A DNA stretch of 64,000 nt, from the NCBI RefSeq assembly GCF_001685015.1, contig NZ_MAYT01000031.1:128791-192790 (forward strand), given 5' to 3'. Source of the DNA: Pseudobacillus wudalianchiensis. Its GTDB lineage: Bacteria; Bacillota; Bacilli; Bacillales; Domibacillaceae. The notes beneath the pieces are model-generated. The model was not told where the DNA came from. It did not search any database and saw only the letters and a program-made list of their open reading frames with translations. A program made the translations under genes and the position numbers. Below are positions 28,448 to 36,420 of the stretch, piece by piece; the first letter of the stretch is position 1; each line of letters begins with the position of its first letter.

Positions 28448-29515
28448 TTATCCGTTATGATAGCGATACATCCAAAGTACACCTGACTTTAAGAAGCGGG
28501 CTACACGGCCTGTGATGGCTCGGTCAGCTACAAAGCCGAAGCCTTGCTTTTTACCTAATGAACCGAGGATGCCTTTTAGTTTAATTTCCGGCAGTTCTTC
28601 TGGAAGAGGTTCACCTTTCCAGCGTTTTAAGAGAACTTGAACAATTTGTTCTGCTTGTTCTTCAGCCAGCTGAGCGCTTGGAGCGTGCGGAAGGCTGGCG
28701 CAGTCGCCGACAACATAGACATGCTCGTCGTTCGGCAGGTTATGATATTGGGAGAGCTTCACACGGCCGGAGCGGTCTTTTTCGACCGGCATCTCACGAA
28801 CAACGTGGTTTGGCTGGATACCAGCTGTCCAGACCACTGCATTCATTGGGTAGGCCTCGTCATGATTATAGATTGTATGCGGCTCAACTTTTGTGATGTT
28901 TGCGTTATTAACCACTTCTACTCCGTGGTCAACGAACCATTTATGAATGTATTTACTTAAACGTTCCGGGAAATCCTTCAAAATACGGTGGCCGCGGTCA
29001 AATAAAATGATTTCAAGATCTGGGCGGCTTTCGCGAAGCTCACTAGCCAATTCAATTCCGCTTAGCCCGGCTCCGACAATGCCCACTTTTGAGCCAGCTG
29101 GCATGTTGGACAGCGTTTGGTAGGTCTTTCTTGACTTATCAATCGATTGGATGCTGTGTGTATATTCTGCAGCCCCAGGCACATTATGGTAAGTGTCTTC
29201 ACAGCCAAGCCCAATCACAAGGTCATCATAGGCAAGAGGCTCTTTATCCTTAATGAAAACTTGCTTGTTTTCTAAATCAACACTTGTTACTTCACCAAAC
29301 AGCAAGTTCAAGCGAGAGTGCTCAGGAAAACTAACACGTACCTCCTGGTCAGAGATCGTTCCGGCTGCTAAAGCATAGTACTCGGTTTTTAAAGAGTGGT
29401 ATGGAAACTTATCTACTAATGTAATGGTGACATCTTCAGGCAATTGGTTTGGAAGCAGCCTGAGCAACACACGCATGTTGCCATAACCGCCGCCAAGCAA
29501 TACTAAATTCTTCAT
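28448..29515 (-). CDS. yutJ: Type II NADH dehydrogenase-like protein YutJ
   Basis: This 355-residue FAD-dependent pyridine nucleotide-disulfide oxidoreductase is of the NDH-2 group. The FAD motif VLLGGGYGNMRV is at the N-terminus, the NADH motif VGIVGAGLSGIELASELR is near residue 155 and the second FAD motif VYVVGDCASL near residue 270. It probably transfers electrons from NADH to quinone at the membrane. A Rex-like palindrome lies 55-72 bp upstream. A second, longer NDH-2 gene occurs at 34277. Confidence 0.88.
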   Translation of the reverse strand: MKNLVLLGGGYGNMRVLLRLLPNQLPEDVTITLVDKFPYHSLKTEYYALAAGTISDQEVRVSFPEHSRLNLLFGEVTSVDLENKQVFIKDKEPLAYDDLVIGLGCEDTYHNVPGAAEYTHSIQSIDKSRKTYQTLSNMPAGSKVGIVGAGLSGIELASELRESRPDLEIILFDRGHRILKDFPERLSKYIHKWFVDHGVEVVNNANITKVEPHTIYNHDEAYPMNAVVWTAGIQPNHVVREMPVEKDRSGRVKLSQYHNLPNDEHVYVVGDCASLPHAPSAQLAEEQAEQIVQVLLKRWKGEPLPEELPEIKLKGILGSLGKKQGFGFVADRAITGRVARFLKSGVLWMYRYHNG

Positions 29516-29569
29516 CTGGATTTTCCTTTCTGTACAATATGTATTGAAACTTTAGGGTTTTTCAATCGA

Positions 29570-29587
29570 TTGTGAAAGTAATCACAA
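29570..29587. promoter_or_regulatory. Rex-like operator between yutJ and yuzB
   Basis: TTGTGA-AAGTAA-TCACAA is a perfect 6-bp-arm palindrome with a 6-bp spacer, the arrangement bound by the NADH/NAD+ sensor Rex. It lies just upstream of a yutJ -35-like TTGAAA on the minus strand. Confidence 0.65.
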
Positions 29588-29722
29588 CTTTTTTATCTGC
29601 CACCCTGAGTATATCTAAATACAGCGTTTTTCACAACTGAGTTGAGAGATTTTCGTTTTAAAGTTTTCTGCTTTTCTCGGAAAGGAAAGGATAGTAAAAT
29701 AAAAAGCAGAGGTGAACAAAGG

Positions 29723-29959
29723 ATGAAACCGATTATTGAGTTTTGCATCAGCAATTTAGCGAATGGTGCGCAAAAAGCGCTTGAAATATTAGAGCGAGAT
29801 TCTAACCTTGATGTAATTGAATATGGCTGTCTCGGTTATTGTACAAGATGTGCCGAAGGCTTGTACGCACTAGTCAACGGAGAGCCCGTAGACGGAGAGA
29901 CACCAGAAGAGCTGGTTGACAATATATATGAATATTTGGAAGAGAATCCAATGTTCTAA
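29723..29959 (+). CDS. yuzB: YuzB family protein (DUF1450)
   Basis: This 78-residue conserved small protein (DUF1450) is typical of bacilli, with CxxC-like cysteines in [20 protein letters not shown] and an acidic C-terminus. Function is unknown; the ferredoxin-like cysteine arrangement hints at metal or redox chemistry. ATG 29723 follows AGAGGTGAACAAAGG. Upstream in-frame starts lack a ribosome binding site and contain unlikely residues. It is divergent from yutJ and shares its regulatory region. Confidence 0.85.
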   Translation: MKPIIEFCISNLANGAQKALEILERDSNLDVIEYGCLGYCTRCAEGLYALVNGEPVDGETPEELVDNIYEYLEENPMF

Positions 29960-29961
29960 TC

Positions 29962-30012
29962 AAAAAAGAAGGAGGCTTGAACAGATGGTTGTTCAGAAGC
30001 TCCTTCTTTTTT
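29962..30012. terminator. Bidirectional terminator between yuzB and the DUF2225 gene
   Basis: AAAAAAGAAGGAG...CTCCTTCTTTTTT with an inner TGAACA/TGTTCA stem and loop GATGGT. Confidence 0.88.
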
Positions 30013-30033
30013 ATTTTCCATGTTTGCTTTAAA

Positions 30034-30738
30034 TTAAACGGCGCTTGCTTCACTTTTTTTCATCTCATCACGCAATTCATACCAGCGATCTCTTGCCATT
30101 TCGATGATGTGCTTTTCTCTAGAGCCGCGCTGTTTTTCGAGTACTTTAGAGAAGTACTTTACAGCTTCGTTTCCATGACCAAGCCGTACATGTAACTCTG
30201 CCAGCAGATACATGACCTTGACATCTGACATAGGCGTTAAAGTCAAATCTTCATTTAAATAAGCTTGTTCATACTGCTCGGCTGCTACTGCGAGAAAACG
30301 CTGTTCTTCTTCTCTTGCCGCTAAGTCCCGGTAAAACCAGGCGATACGGAGAGCTAATCCTGCTAGAGTTAAGTGTTTTTCTTTTTTTAGAAAACCGGAA
30401 TAGAAGGCTAGCTTATAACTATTGATCGCTTCATGAACCGTCCTAGATTGACCGTAATCTTGGGAAACCCAGTTGTCTGTGATTTTTTCTTTTAAAATAT
30501 TCTTTGTACCAGGGGCAAAATATTTAGAGAAATCATCTGTAAAAGAATAGCCGCATTGTGGACAGACTTTTACGTTGTAAAGTGACGGATTCAATGTAGG
30601 ATCTTCATAATTCGGTTTTAAATCTGTGTCCTGTCCTACAACTTTAGCAAAGCGATTTCTCAATTTCATGGACGAAAATTTTTGCTCACATAGAGGACAT
30701 GTTTCTTGTTTTGCGTAAAGAGGAGAAAGGTTTTCCAT
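30034..30738 (-). CDS. DUF2225 family protein with two CxxC pairs
   Basis: This 234-residue protein of the DUF2225 family has a four-cysteine zinc-ribbon at the N-terminus (Cys14/Cys17 in TCPLCEQKF and Cys59/Cys62 in VCPQCGYSF) and a helical, TPR-like C-terminal part from about residue 100. Unknown role. CAGGAGGCAG precedes the ATG. Transcribed alone, opposite to yuzB. A dyad ATAAGT-N6-ACTTAT (30763-30780) lies just upstream. Confidence 0.85.
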   Translation of the reverse strand: MENLSPLYAKQETCPLCEQKFSSMKLRNRFAKVVGQDTDLKPNYEDPTLNPSLYNVKVCPQCGYSFTDDFSKYFAPGTKNILKEKITDNWVSQDYGQSRTVHEAINSYKLAFYSGFLKKEKHLTLAGLALRIAWFYRDLAAREEEQRFLAVAAEQYEQAYLNEDLTLTPMSDVKVMYLLAELHVRLGHGNEAVKYFSKVLEKQRGSREKHIIEMARDRWYELRDEMKKSEASAV

Positions 30739-30934
30739 ATTAACTGCCTCCTGACTAAAAATATAAGTCGTTCTACTTATGATGTTATTGTTAATTATAC
30801 CGTTTTTATGTAAAAAGAACTACGCCTATAGAACTTTTTGATGAATTTTTAATGACGGCTAGAAGCGAATTGGTTGAGAAGGTGTTTTTTCACGTATATA
30901 CTAATAGTAAGAACAAAAGAATGGAGGGGTCCCC

Positions 30935-31303
30935 TTGCAAGAACAAGAAGTAGTGAAAGTTACAGAAGCAGCTGCTTTTCAGATAAAAGAAATGATGAAG
31001 CAAAACGAAGAAGAAGGAGCTACTCTGCGTGTGACAGTGCATGGTGGAGGATGCAGTGGTTTATCTTATGGCATGGGATTTGACCGTGACATTAAGGAAG
31101 ACGACATTAAGCTTAATCAACACGGAATTGATATTGCTGTTGATCCAGAAAGTGCACCAATTTTGAATGGAACAGTCATTGACTATAAACAATCTTTAAT
31201 GGGCGGCGGATTTACGATCGACAATCCGAATGCGATCGCTTCCTGCGGCTGTGGTTCTTCCTTCCGTACAGCAGTAAATGCGGGCAAGCCGGAGAATTGT
31301 TAA
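30935..31303 (+). CDS. yutM: IscA/HesB-type Fe-S carrier YutM
   Basis: This 122-residue A-type Fe-S carrier protein has the three conserved cysteines in GGGCSGLSYGM and the C-terminal SCGCGSSF. It would accept clusters from SUF and hand them to apoproteins such as LipA. The sequence is close to B. subtilis YutM. The start is TTG with GGAGGGG 5-6 nt upstream. Single gene with its own terminator. Confidence 0.92.
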   Translation: MQEQEVVKVTEAAAFQIKEMMKQNEEEGATLRVTVHGGGCSGLSYGMGFDRDIKEDDIKLNQHGIDIAVDPESAPILNGTVIDYKQSLMGGGFTIDNPNAIASCGCGSSFRTAVNAGKPENC

Positions 31304-31400
31304 TATTAGGATGATACAGGTATAAGTGATTGTTTTATGTATGAGAAAGAAAAGCTTGAGTAAAATAGTCGCAGGTAAAGCGGTTTAAGTTGATGAATAT

Positions 31401-31447
31401 CGACTTCTTTTAACGGGATACAAAAATCGTTAAAAGAGGTCGTTTTT
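31401..31447 (+). terminator. Terminator of yutM
   Basis: CGACTTCTTTTAACG / CGTTAAAAGAGGTCG (two mismatches) is followed by T6. It lies about 100 bp after the stop. Confidence 0.75.
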
Positions 31448-31530
31448 TATGGCTTTAAAATAAAAGAAGGAGATTGATCGTTCATAAGGAATTATTTTGT
31501 GGAGTGTATACATAAATAAAGGGGGACAAC

Positions 31531-32010
31531 TTGGATATGTTACTGAAAGAGAGTGCGCAGCAGTTTCAAAATAAATTAATAGAAATGGGCCATACAAATA
31601 AAGTGATAGAATTGCCGGATAGTGCCCGGACTGCACAAGAAGCTGCTGATGCTATTGGCTGTGAGGTTGCCCATATTGCAAAGTCTATTATTTTCAATCT
31701 TAAAAGATCGAATCAACCTTTATTAGTTGTCGCCAGCGGAATCAATCGAATTAATGAAAAGCATATCGGAACCTATCTAAATGAAAAACTAGGAAAAGCA
31801 GATGCTGATTTTGTTCGGGAGCATACCGGATTCGTCATTGGCGGTGTGCCGCCTTTAGGACATGTAAAACCAATTTTGACTCTCATTGATGAAGATTTAT
31901 TTCAGTATCAGAAAATTTGGGCTGCTGCCGGACATCCTAAAGCCGTATTTCAATTAACACCAGAAGAGCTGATCCAAATGACAAAAGGGCAAGTCACTTG
32001 CGTAAAATAG
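31531..32010 (+). CDS. YbaK/ProX-type aminoacyl-tRNA deacylase
   Basis: This 159-residue YbaK/EbsC-domain protein belongs to a family that removes wrongly attached amino acids from tRNA (for example Cys-tRNA(Pro)). Conserved elements are the IAKSIIF strand with its Lys, the basic NRINEKHI segment and the GGVPPLGH loop, all at expected positions. The start is TTG 31531, with GGGGG 5 nt before it. ATG 31537 is an alternative. Specificity cannot be read from sequence. Confidence 0.85.
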   Translation: MDMLLKESAQQFQNKLIEMGHTNKVIELPDSARTAQEAADAIGCEVAHIAKSIIFNLKRSNQPLLVVASGINRINEKHIGTYLNEKLGKADADFVREHTGFVIGGVPPLGHVKPILTLIDEDLFQYQKIWAAAGHPKAVFQLTPEELIQMTKGQVTCVK

Positions 32011-32055
32011 CGTCGGCTCAATTTTTAGTCGCTGTTATGCTACGGGGGAATGAAA

Positions 32056-32754
32056 ATGAACGTTAAAAAAGTTTTCATCATTTCTCTTATCATGATAGCC
32101 ATAGGTGGAATGCTTTTTTCGGCTTTATTTAGAAATGGGCTGATATTGGATATGGCGGGTATTCATCTAAACAGTTTATTCATCAAGAAGATAACCGTAG
32201 AGGAAAAGTATGCACGGGTTGATCGAAATGATAATGGTGTGGCAGATCCGATTGACGTAGTACAGGCAGCTAGAAAAGAAGCAGAAAATCGAACGGTGTA
32301 CAAAAGTGCCTATTACGAAGGAGGATACCCGCCAGACGGAGAAGGGGTGTGCACGGATATTATATGGAGAGGGTTCATGGGAGCTCATATTAAGTTAAAA
32401 GATTTAATGGATCAGGATATTCAACGTCATCCTCATCTATATCCGCGGGCGAAAGAGAAACCCGATCCTAATATTGATTTTCGAAGGGTTCCTAATCAAC
32501 ATGTCTTTTTTCAACGACTTGCACAGTCTTTAACGACTGACATTGTTCCGGGTGATCGGGAGAACCTAGCAGAATGGCAGCCAGGAGACATTGTGGTTTA
32601 TTTGGATGGTCCAGACCACATTGGCATTATTTCTGATAAACGAACAAAAGATGGAGTCCCTTACTTCATTCACAATACACCGCCTTTTGCCTCGGAAATT
32701 AAATTAACCTCTTATGACTCTCCTATAGCCGGCCATTTTCGCTGGAATTATTGA
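32056..32754 (+). CDS. DUF1287 secreted or membrane-anchored protein
   Basis: This 232-residue protein has an N-terminal hydrophobic helix (about residues 6-25) and a DUF1287 domain. DUF1287 belongs to the NlpC/P60-like papain-fold group: a candidate catalytic Cys is in GEGVCTDIIWRGF and a His in DGPDHIGIISD. It probably acts on a cell-envelope substrate. ATG 32056 is chosen over 32050 because GGGGG sits 7 nt before 32056. Homologues are often of unknown function. Confidence 0.82.
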   Translation: MNVKKVFIISLIMIAIGGMLFSALFRNGLILDMAGIHLNSLFIKKITVEEKYARVDRNDNGVADPIDVVQAARKEAENRTVYKSAYYEGGYPPDGEGVCTDIIWRGFMGAHIKLKDLMDQDIQRHPHLYPRAKEKPDPNIDFRRVPNQHVFFQRLAQSLTTDIVPGDRENLAEWQPGDIVVYLDGPDHIGIISDKRTKDGVPYFIHNTPPFASEIKLTSYDSPIAGHFRWNY

Positions 32755-32803
32755 AGCTATTTTGACATCAATGAAAAGAACCTGCTTATAGGATTAAACA
32801 GAG

Positions 32804-33175
32804 CTAGCGTTTGCTGCTTTTGCGGGTGTGCCGATAATCAAACACTTCATGGGGAACATTTAGTTTATGATGATTAGTGAGGACTGTATCTTCATCGGTC
32901 CATTTAATAACAGCCTGTTCCTCATGATGATTCCAATAAATACTTTTCGGCTTTCTATTCTCCGTGTTGAAATGTAATTCTCCGCGGACAGCAAAATCTG
33001 CAGTAGCTCCTCCGCTCGTCATATAGGCTTTCACTGTATACTCTCCGTTAGGAGACTCCGCCTCCGAAATGAATTCTCCCTTTGGTAACCGGTTCATATC
33101 AAAAAAAGCCCAATAGACCCCATATCCTAACAATACAAGAATTATGAAAGGAATAATAATTTGTTTTTTCGCAAT
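32804..33175 (-). CDS. DUF5412-like membrane-anchored protein, start unusual or frameshifted
   Basis: This is a protein of about 123 residues with an N-terminal membrane helix and a DUF5412-like extracytoplasmic domain (FDMNRLPKGEFISEAESPNGEY...). No ATG/GTG/TTG lies at the proper N-terminus in this frame. The open frame begins ATT GCG at 33175, six bases after a strong GGGGG site. A TTG (33174-33172) in the next frame gives M-R-K-N-K-L and stops. Adding one A to the A6 run (33164-33169) would join TTG to the helix. Without repair only the in-frame TTG at 33133, inside the helix, remains. Confidence 0.65.
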   Translation of the reverse strand: MAKKQIIIPFIILVLLGYGVYWAFFDMNRLPKGEFISEAESPNGEYTVKAYMTSGGATADFAVRGELHFNTENRKPKSIYWNHHEEQAVIKWTDEDTVLTNHHKLNVPHEVFDYRHTRKSSKR

Positions 33176-33251
33176 CCTTTTCCCCCTTCATACAATATTC
33201 CCGCTTGTTTTCTTATCATTTTTACCCCATTGATCTTTTAGGTAAATAAAA

Positions 33252-33285
33252 AGGATAGTTAGTCGTCTAACGGACTAACTATCCT
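33252..33285 (-). terminator. Terminator of the NAD(P)-binding protein gene
   Basis: A perfect 13-bp stem AGGATAGTTAGTC / GACTAACTATCCT; on the minus strand it is followed by TTTTTATTTA. Confidence 0.8.
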
Positions 33286-33335
33286 GTAAATGGTTATCTT
33301 TCATTTAATCAAGCGGCTGATTTTTTTGCTCATTC

Positions 33336-33977
33336 TTATATTCTAGTTAACGCTTTGTTTATGGGGGTGTAGCCGCTAATAATTTCGAATACTTTTCCTT
33401 CCGTTTCCTTCATTGTCAATGATTCAACAAGTACATGGGCCACATCTTCACGTGGAATCGTGCCGCCCATCGGAGAGAAGCGTGTAGCTAATTCAATCAT
33501 CCCTGTGCCAGGGTCATCCGTTAATCCGCCAGGGCGTACGATTGTAAAATTTAAACCGCTTTTAATTAAATATTCATCTGCGGCCTTTTTTGCTTCTAAA
33601 TAAGGTACGAGAGAGGCCGGTGCTTCTTCTATTGTATCGGCTCCCATCGAACTAAGCATGATAAAGCGTTCAATTCCTTTTTCCTTTGCGAAATCCACTG
33701 TTTTCTTGGCGCCTTCCTGATCAACTGCAATCGTTTTGTCATGACCGGTAGATGAACCGGAACCTGCTGCAAAAATAACAGCATTGACATCATTTAAGGC
33801 AAAGCTAAAGTCTTGTTCTAAATCAGCTAGAATCGCCTTTGCACCTAACCTTTCCATTTCATCTGTCTGTTCTGCTTTGCGGATCATAGCTCGAACGAGA
33901 TGCTGATTGCTTTCAGCTAGCTGCTTGACAATTTTTTTACCGGTTAATCCTCCTGCGCCGATAACGAGTACGTTCAA
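33336..33977 (-). CDS. NAD(P)H-binding atypical short-chain dehydrogenase (YwnB-like)
   Basis: This 213-residue Rossmann-fold protein is of the NAD(P)H-binding/NmrA-like group. The dinucleotide motif VLVIGAGGLTGKKIVKQL starts at residue 2, and VIFAAGSGSSTG and IERFIMLSSMGAD follow. The active-site Tyr-xxx-Lys is replaced by PYLEAKKAADE, so it may be a sensor or reductase of the atypical class. The start is TTG 33977 with AAGGGTG upstream. The frame continues to 34064 but without a start signal. Confidence 0.8.
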   Translation of the reverse strand: MNVLVIGAGGLTGKKIVKQLAESNQHLVRAMIRKAEQTDEMERLGAKAILADLEQDFSFALNDVNAVIFAAGSGSSTGHDKTIAVDQEGAKKTVDFAKEKGIERFIMLSSMGADTIEEAPASLVPYLEAKKAADEYLIKSGLNFTIVRPGGLTDDPGTGMIELATRFSPMGGTIPREDVAHVLVESLTMKETEGKVFEIISGYTPINKALTRI

Positions 33978-34178
33978 AAAGATCACCCTTTTCTTAAAGA
34001 CATTTATTAAATAGTGTACCCTTATAAAGGTAAAAAAAACGGAAGTTACTATACTGAAAAGCAATTAAATGAAATCGGTTAAATGGGTTGAAAAACCATT
34101 ATAAAAAGAATATTATTGAGGTAGATATGCCTTTGTTAAAACTTCATGACAATTTCTATTGTGTTTTTTTACAACTAT

Positions 34179-34196
34179 TCGTGAAAAAAATCACAT
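34179..34196. promoter_or_regulatory. Rex-like operator upstream of yumB/ndh
   Basis: TCGTGA-AAAAAA-TCACAT keeps the GTGA-N6-TCAC core of Rex sites, with one mismatch in each outer arm. It lies about 80 bp before the start codon of the NADH dehydrogenase gene. Confidence 0.5.
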
Positions 34197-34276
34197 TTTC
34201 AACGAACAAGTGGCAGACTACTAAATATTCAAGCGAAATAATCGCAAAATATGTGCAGAAGGTGGCAGGGAACAGT

Positions 34277-35494
34277 ATGAGAAAAACAAAAATTGTTGTT
34301 CTAGGTGCAGGTTACGGCGGATTAATGACAGTTACTCGGCTTCAAAAAGCATTAGGACAAGAGGAAGCAGATATCGTTCTTGTAAATAAGAATGATTACC
34401 ACTATGAAACAACTTGGCTGCATGAAGCATCTGCAGGCACGCTTCACCATGATCGTGTTCGTTATGACATTAACAATGTCATCAACCGCAGCAAAGTAGA
34501 ATTCATCCGTGCGGAAGTACAGGACATTAAAACGGATGAAAAGAAAGTCATTTTAAATACTGGCGAGATTGACTATGACTACTTAGTATTTGCGCTAGGC
34601 GGCGAATCAGAAACATTTGGCATTCAAGGCCTAAAAGAATATGCCTTCACGATTTCCAACGTAAACGCAGCTCGCCAAATCCGTGAGCATATTGATTATC
34701 AATTTGCTACATATGCAACAGAGTTAGAAAAACAAGAAGAGCGCTTAACAATCGTTGTCGGCGGTGCGGGTTTCACAGGCATCGAGTTTCTTGGTGAGCT
34801 TGTTAACCGTGTACCTGAGCTTTGCCGCGAATACGACATTGATTATGCAAAAGTACGTATTTACTGCGTAGAAGCCGCACCAATGGTTCTTCCTGGATTC
34901 GATCCTGAGCTTGTTCAGTACGCTGTAGCTCAGCTTGAGAAAAAAGGCGTTGAATTCAAAATTGGTACAGCGATTAAAGAAGCTACAGAAGATGGCATTA
35001 AAGTGGCTAAAGGCGACGATATCGAAGAAATCAAAGCAGGCACAGTTATCTGGGCAGCAGGGGTTCGCGGAAACAGCATTATTGAAAAAGCAGGAATTGA
35101 TAATATGCGCGCTCGCGTGAAAGTAAATCCTGACCTACGCGCTCCAGGCCATGATAATATTTTCGTTATCGGTGATTCTTCACTCGTTATTAATGAAGAA
35201 ATCAATCGTCCATATCCTCCAACAGCTCAAATTGCTATGCAGCAAGGAGAAGTGTGTGCTCGCAATATCGTGAAACTTGTTCGCGGCAGCGAGGGAGAGT
35301 TAGAAACGTTCAAGCCAGACATTAAAGGAACTGTATGTTCTTTAGGCGATGATGATGCGATTGGCGTGGTCTTCGGCAAAAAACTAACAGGTACTAAAGC
35401 TTCCTTTATGAAGAAAATGATCGACAACCGTGCTTTACTTATGATCGGCGGTCCATCACTTGTACTTAAAAAAGGTAAATTTAACTTTATTTAA
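34277..35494 (+). CDS. yumB: Type II NADH dehydrogenase (YumB-like)
   Basis: This 405-residue non-proton-pumping NADH:quinone oxidoreductase has FAD motif [13 protein letters not shown] at the N-terminus, NADH motif [16 protein letters not shown] near residue 160 and second FAD motif [10 protein letters not shown] near residue 295. The C-terminal amphipathic membrane-binding segment is present. ATG 34277 is chosen for GGCAGGG upstream and the family-typical N-terminus. The longer frame from 34088 is not credible. It lies next to a Rex-like site. Confidence 0.9.
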   Translation: MRKTKIVVLGAGYGGLMTVTRLQKALGQEEADIVLVNKNDYHYETTWLHEASAGTLHHDRVRYDINNVINRSKVEFIRAEVQDIKTDEKKVILNTGEIDYDYLVFALGGESETFGIQGLKEYAFTISNVNAARQIREHIDYQFATYATELEKQEERLTIVVGGAGFTGIEFLGELVNRVPELCREYDIDYAKVRIYCVEAAPMVLPGFDPELVQYAVAQLEKKGVEFKIGTAIKEATEDGIKVAKGDDIEEIKAGTVIWAAGVRGNSIIEKAGIDNMRARVKVNPDLRAPGHDNIFVIGDSSLVINEEINRPYPPTAQIAMQQGEVCARNIVKLVRGSEGELETFKPDIKGTVCSLGDDDAIGVVFGKKLTGTKASFMKKMIDNRALLMIGGPSLVLKKGKFNFI

Positions 35495-35505
35495 GGATAT
35501 AATGA

Positions 35506-35532
35506 GAGAGGCCAGCTAAAAGCTGGCCTCTC
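35506..35532. terminator. GC-rich hairpin after yumB
   Basis: GAGAGGCCAGCT / AGCTGGCCTCTC with loop AAA. No proper T tract follows, so it may be a weak terminator or an mRNA 3'-end stabiliser. I see nothing in 35533-35709. Confidence 0.6.
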
Positions 35533-35709
35533 ATGCTGTTGATAAACATCCGCTTTATTCGTTGTTTCCTTACCGTGGTGCTCATGGCCCTCTTGTAGTT
35601 ACTCCAATCTTCGCGAGGTACTGCGATTCGAAAGCCAAACGTTTTCAACTAGCTTGCAACATGGACAATAGACTTTGCTTACACTCTAAAGGCAGCTTCC
35701 AGCTGGTTT

Positions 35710-35835
35710 TTATTTTGTTTCCACTTGCTGTTTGCCTTTGCAGCTCGGGCACGTCTCTGAACCGCCTAATAAAAGTTGAAAATAGCCTTGGCCTCCACAA
35801 TAACTACATGGCTTTGTTTTTGTTTGAACAGACAT
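35710..35835 (-). CDS. yuiA: YuiA small zinc-finger-like protein
   Basis: This 41-residue protein has two CxxC knuckles, CSYCGGQG and CPSCKGK, resembling half of a DnaJ-type zinc-finger. It matches B. subtilis YuiA in size and position (beside yuiB). GGAGGCG lies upstream of the ATG at 35835. The frame is open to 35892, but that extension lacks a ribosome binding site. Confidence 0.85.
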   Translation of the reverse strand: MSVQTKTKPCSYCGGQGYFQLLLGGSETCPSCKGKQQVETK

Positions 35836-35971
35836 AAAACGCCTCCTAATTAATAGAATTTTCAGATAATATATCATGTTCCTCCTAGCCAATCAATCTC
35901 CTTTTTCGCTTAAACTCATATCAAAGGAAGAACAGCTTTAACGTGCCGGGGACTGACCCCAACTCGTATGG

Positions 35972-36011
35972 TTGACGTTTTAGGTAGAATTGAGTACACT
36001 ATTCAATAGTG
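35972..36011 (+). promoter_or_regulatory. Sigma-A promoter of yuiB with overlapping palindrome
   Basis: TTGACG (35972-35977), 17 bp and TACACT (35995-36000) are followed by the perfect palindrome CACTATT-C-AATAGTG (35997-36011), which overlaps the -10 and start region and is a likely repressor site. Confidence 0.55.
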
Positions 36012-36030
36012 ATTTAGGGGGGAAACAGAA

Positions 36031-36348
36031 ATGCATGTAGCCGTTTTACTTGTTTCGGTTTTGCTGTTTTTCGTGCTTTTTTTTGGCATCGGATTTTTGC
36101 TGAATATGCTGCTTCGAATGACTTGGATTATGGCGATTCTTTATCCGCTGGTGACGATTGCAATTGTGGATGGAATCAGCACATTTGACTATATTTTTAA
36201 TGCAAGTGAAGCATTTAATACGTTAGGAACGAGAGCAGTTTCTTTAAAGCTGCCAGATATTATTATTCTAGCAAGTGGTTTTATCGGTGCGCTGACATCT
36301 GGTGTCACGATGAGGGTCTTGCGTCAAAAAGGATACCAAATGTTTTAA
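36031..36348 (+). CDS. yuiB: YuiB membrane protein
   Basis: This is a 105-residue integral membrane protein with three to four hydrophobic helices (about 3-25, 28-48, 68-90), matching B. subtilis YuiB in size and position. No functional motif is visible. AGGGGGGAAAC precedes the ATG. Single gene between its promoter/palindrome and a terminator at the stop codon. Confidence 0.85.
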   Translation: MHVAVLLVSVLLFFVLFFGIGFLLNMLLRMTWIMAILYPLVTIAIVDGISTFDYIFNASEAFNTLGTRAVSLKLPDIIILASGFIGALTSGVTMRVLRQKGYQMF

Positions 36349-36376
36349 CGGCCGATTGAGCGGCCGTTTTTTGTTT
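36347..36376 (+). terminator. Terminator of yuiB
   Basis: AACGGCCG / CGGCCGTT with loop ATTGAG is followed by TTTTGTTTTT. It overlaps the stop codon. Confidence 0.88.
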
Positions 36377-36420
36377 TTCAAATACAATTATTTTATGATC
36401 AAATAGGGCTATATTATGAT

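Noticed and set aside
35944-35960. GCCGGGGACTGACCCC as a repeat or operator
   Set aside because: It looks familiar from other bacilli but occurs once here and has only a 4-bp dyad, so there is no support from this window.
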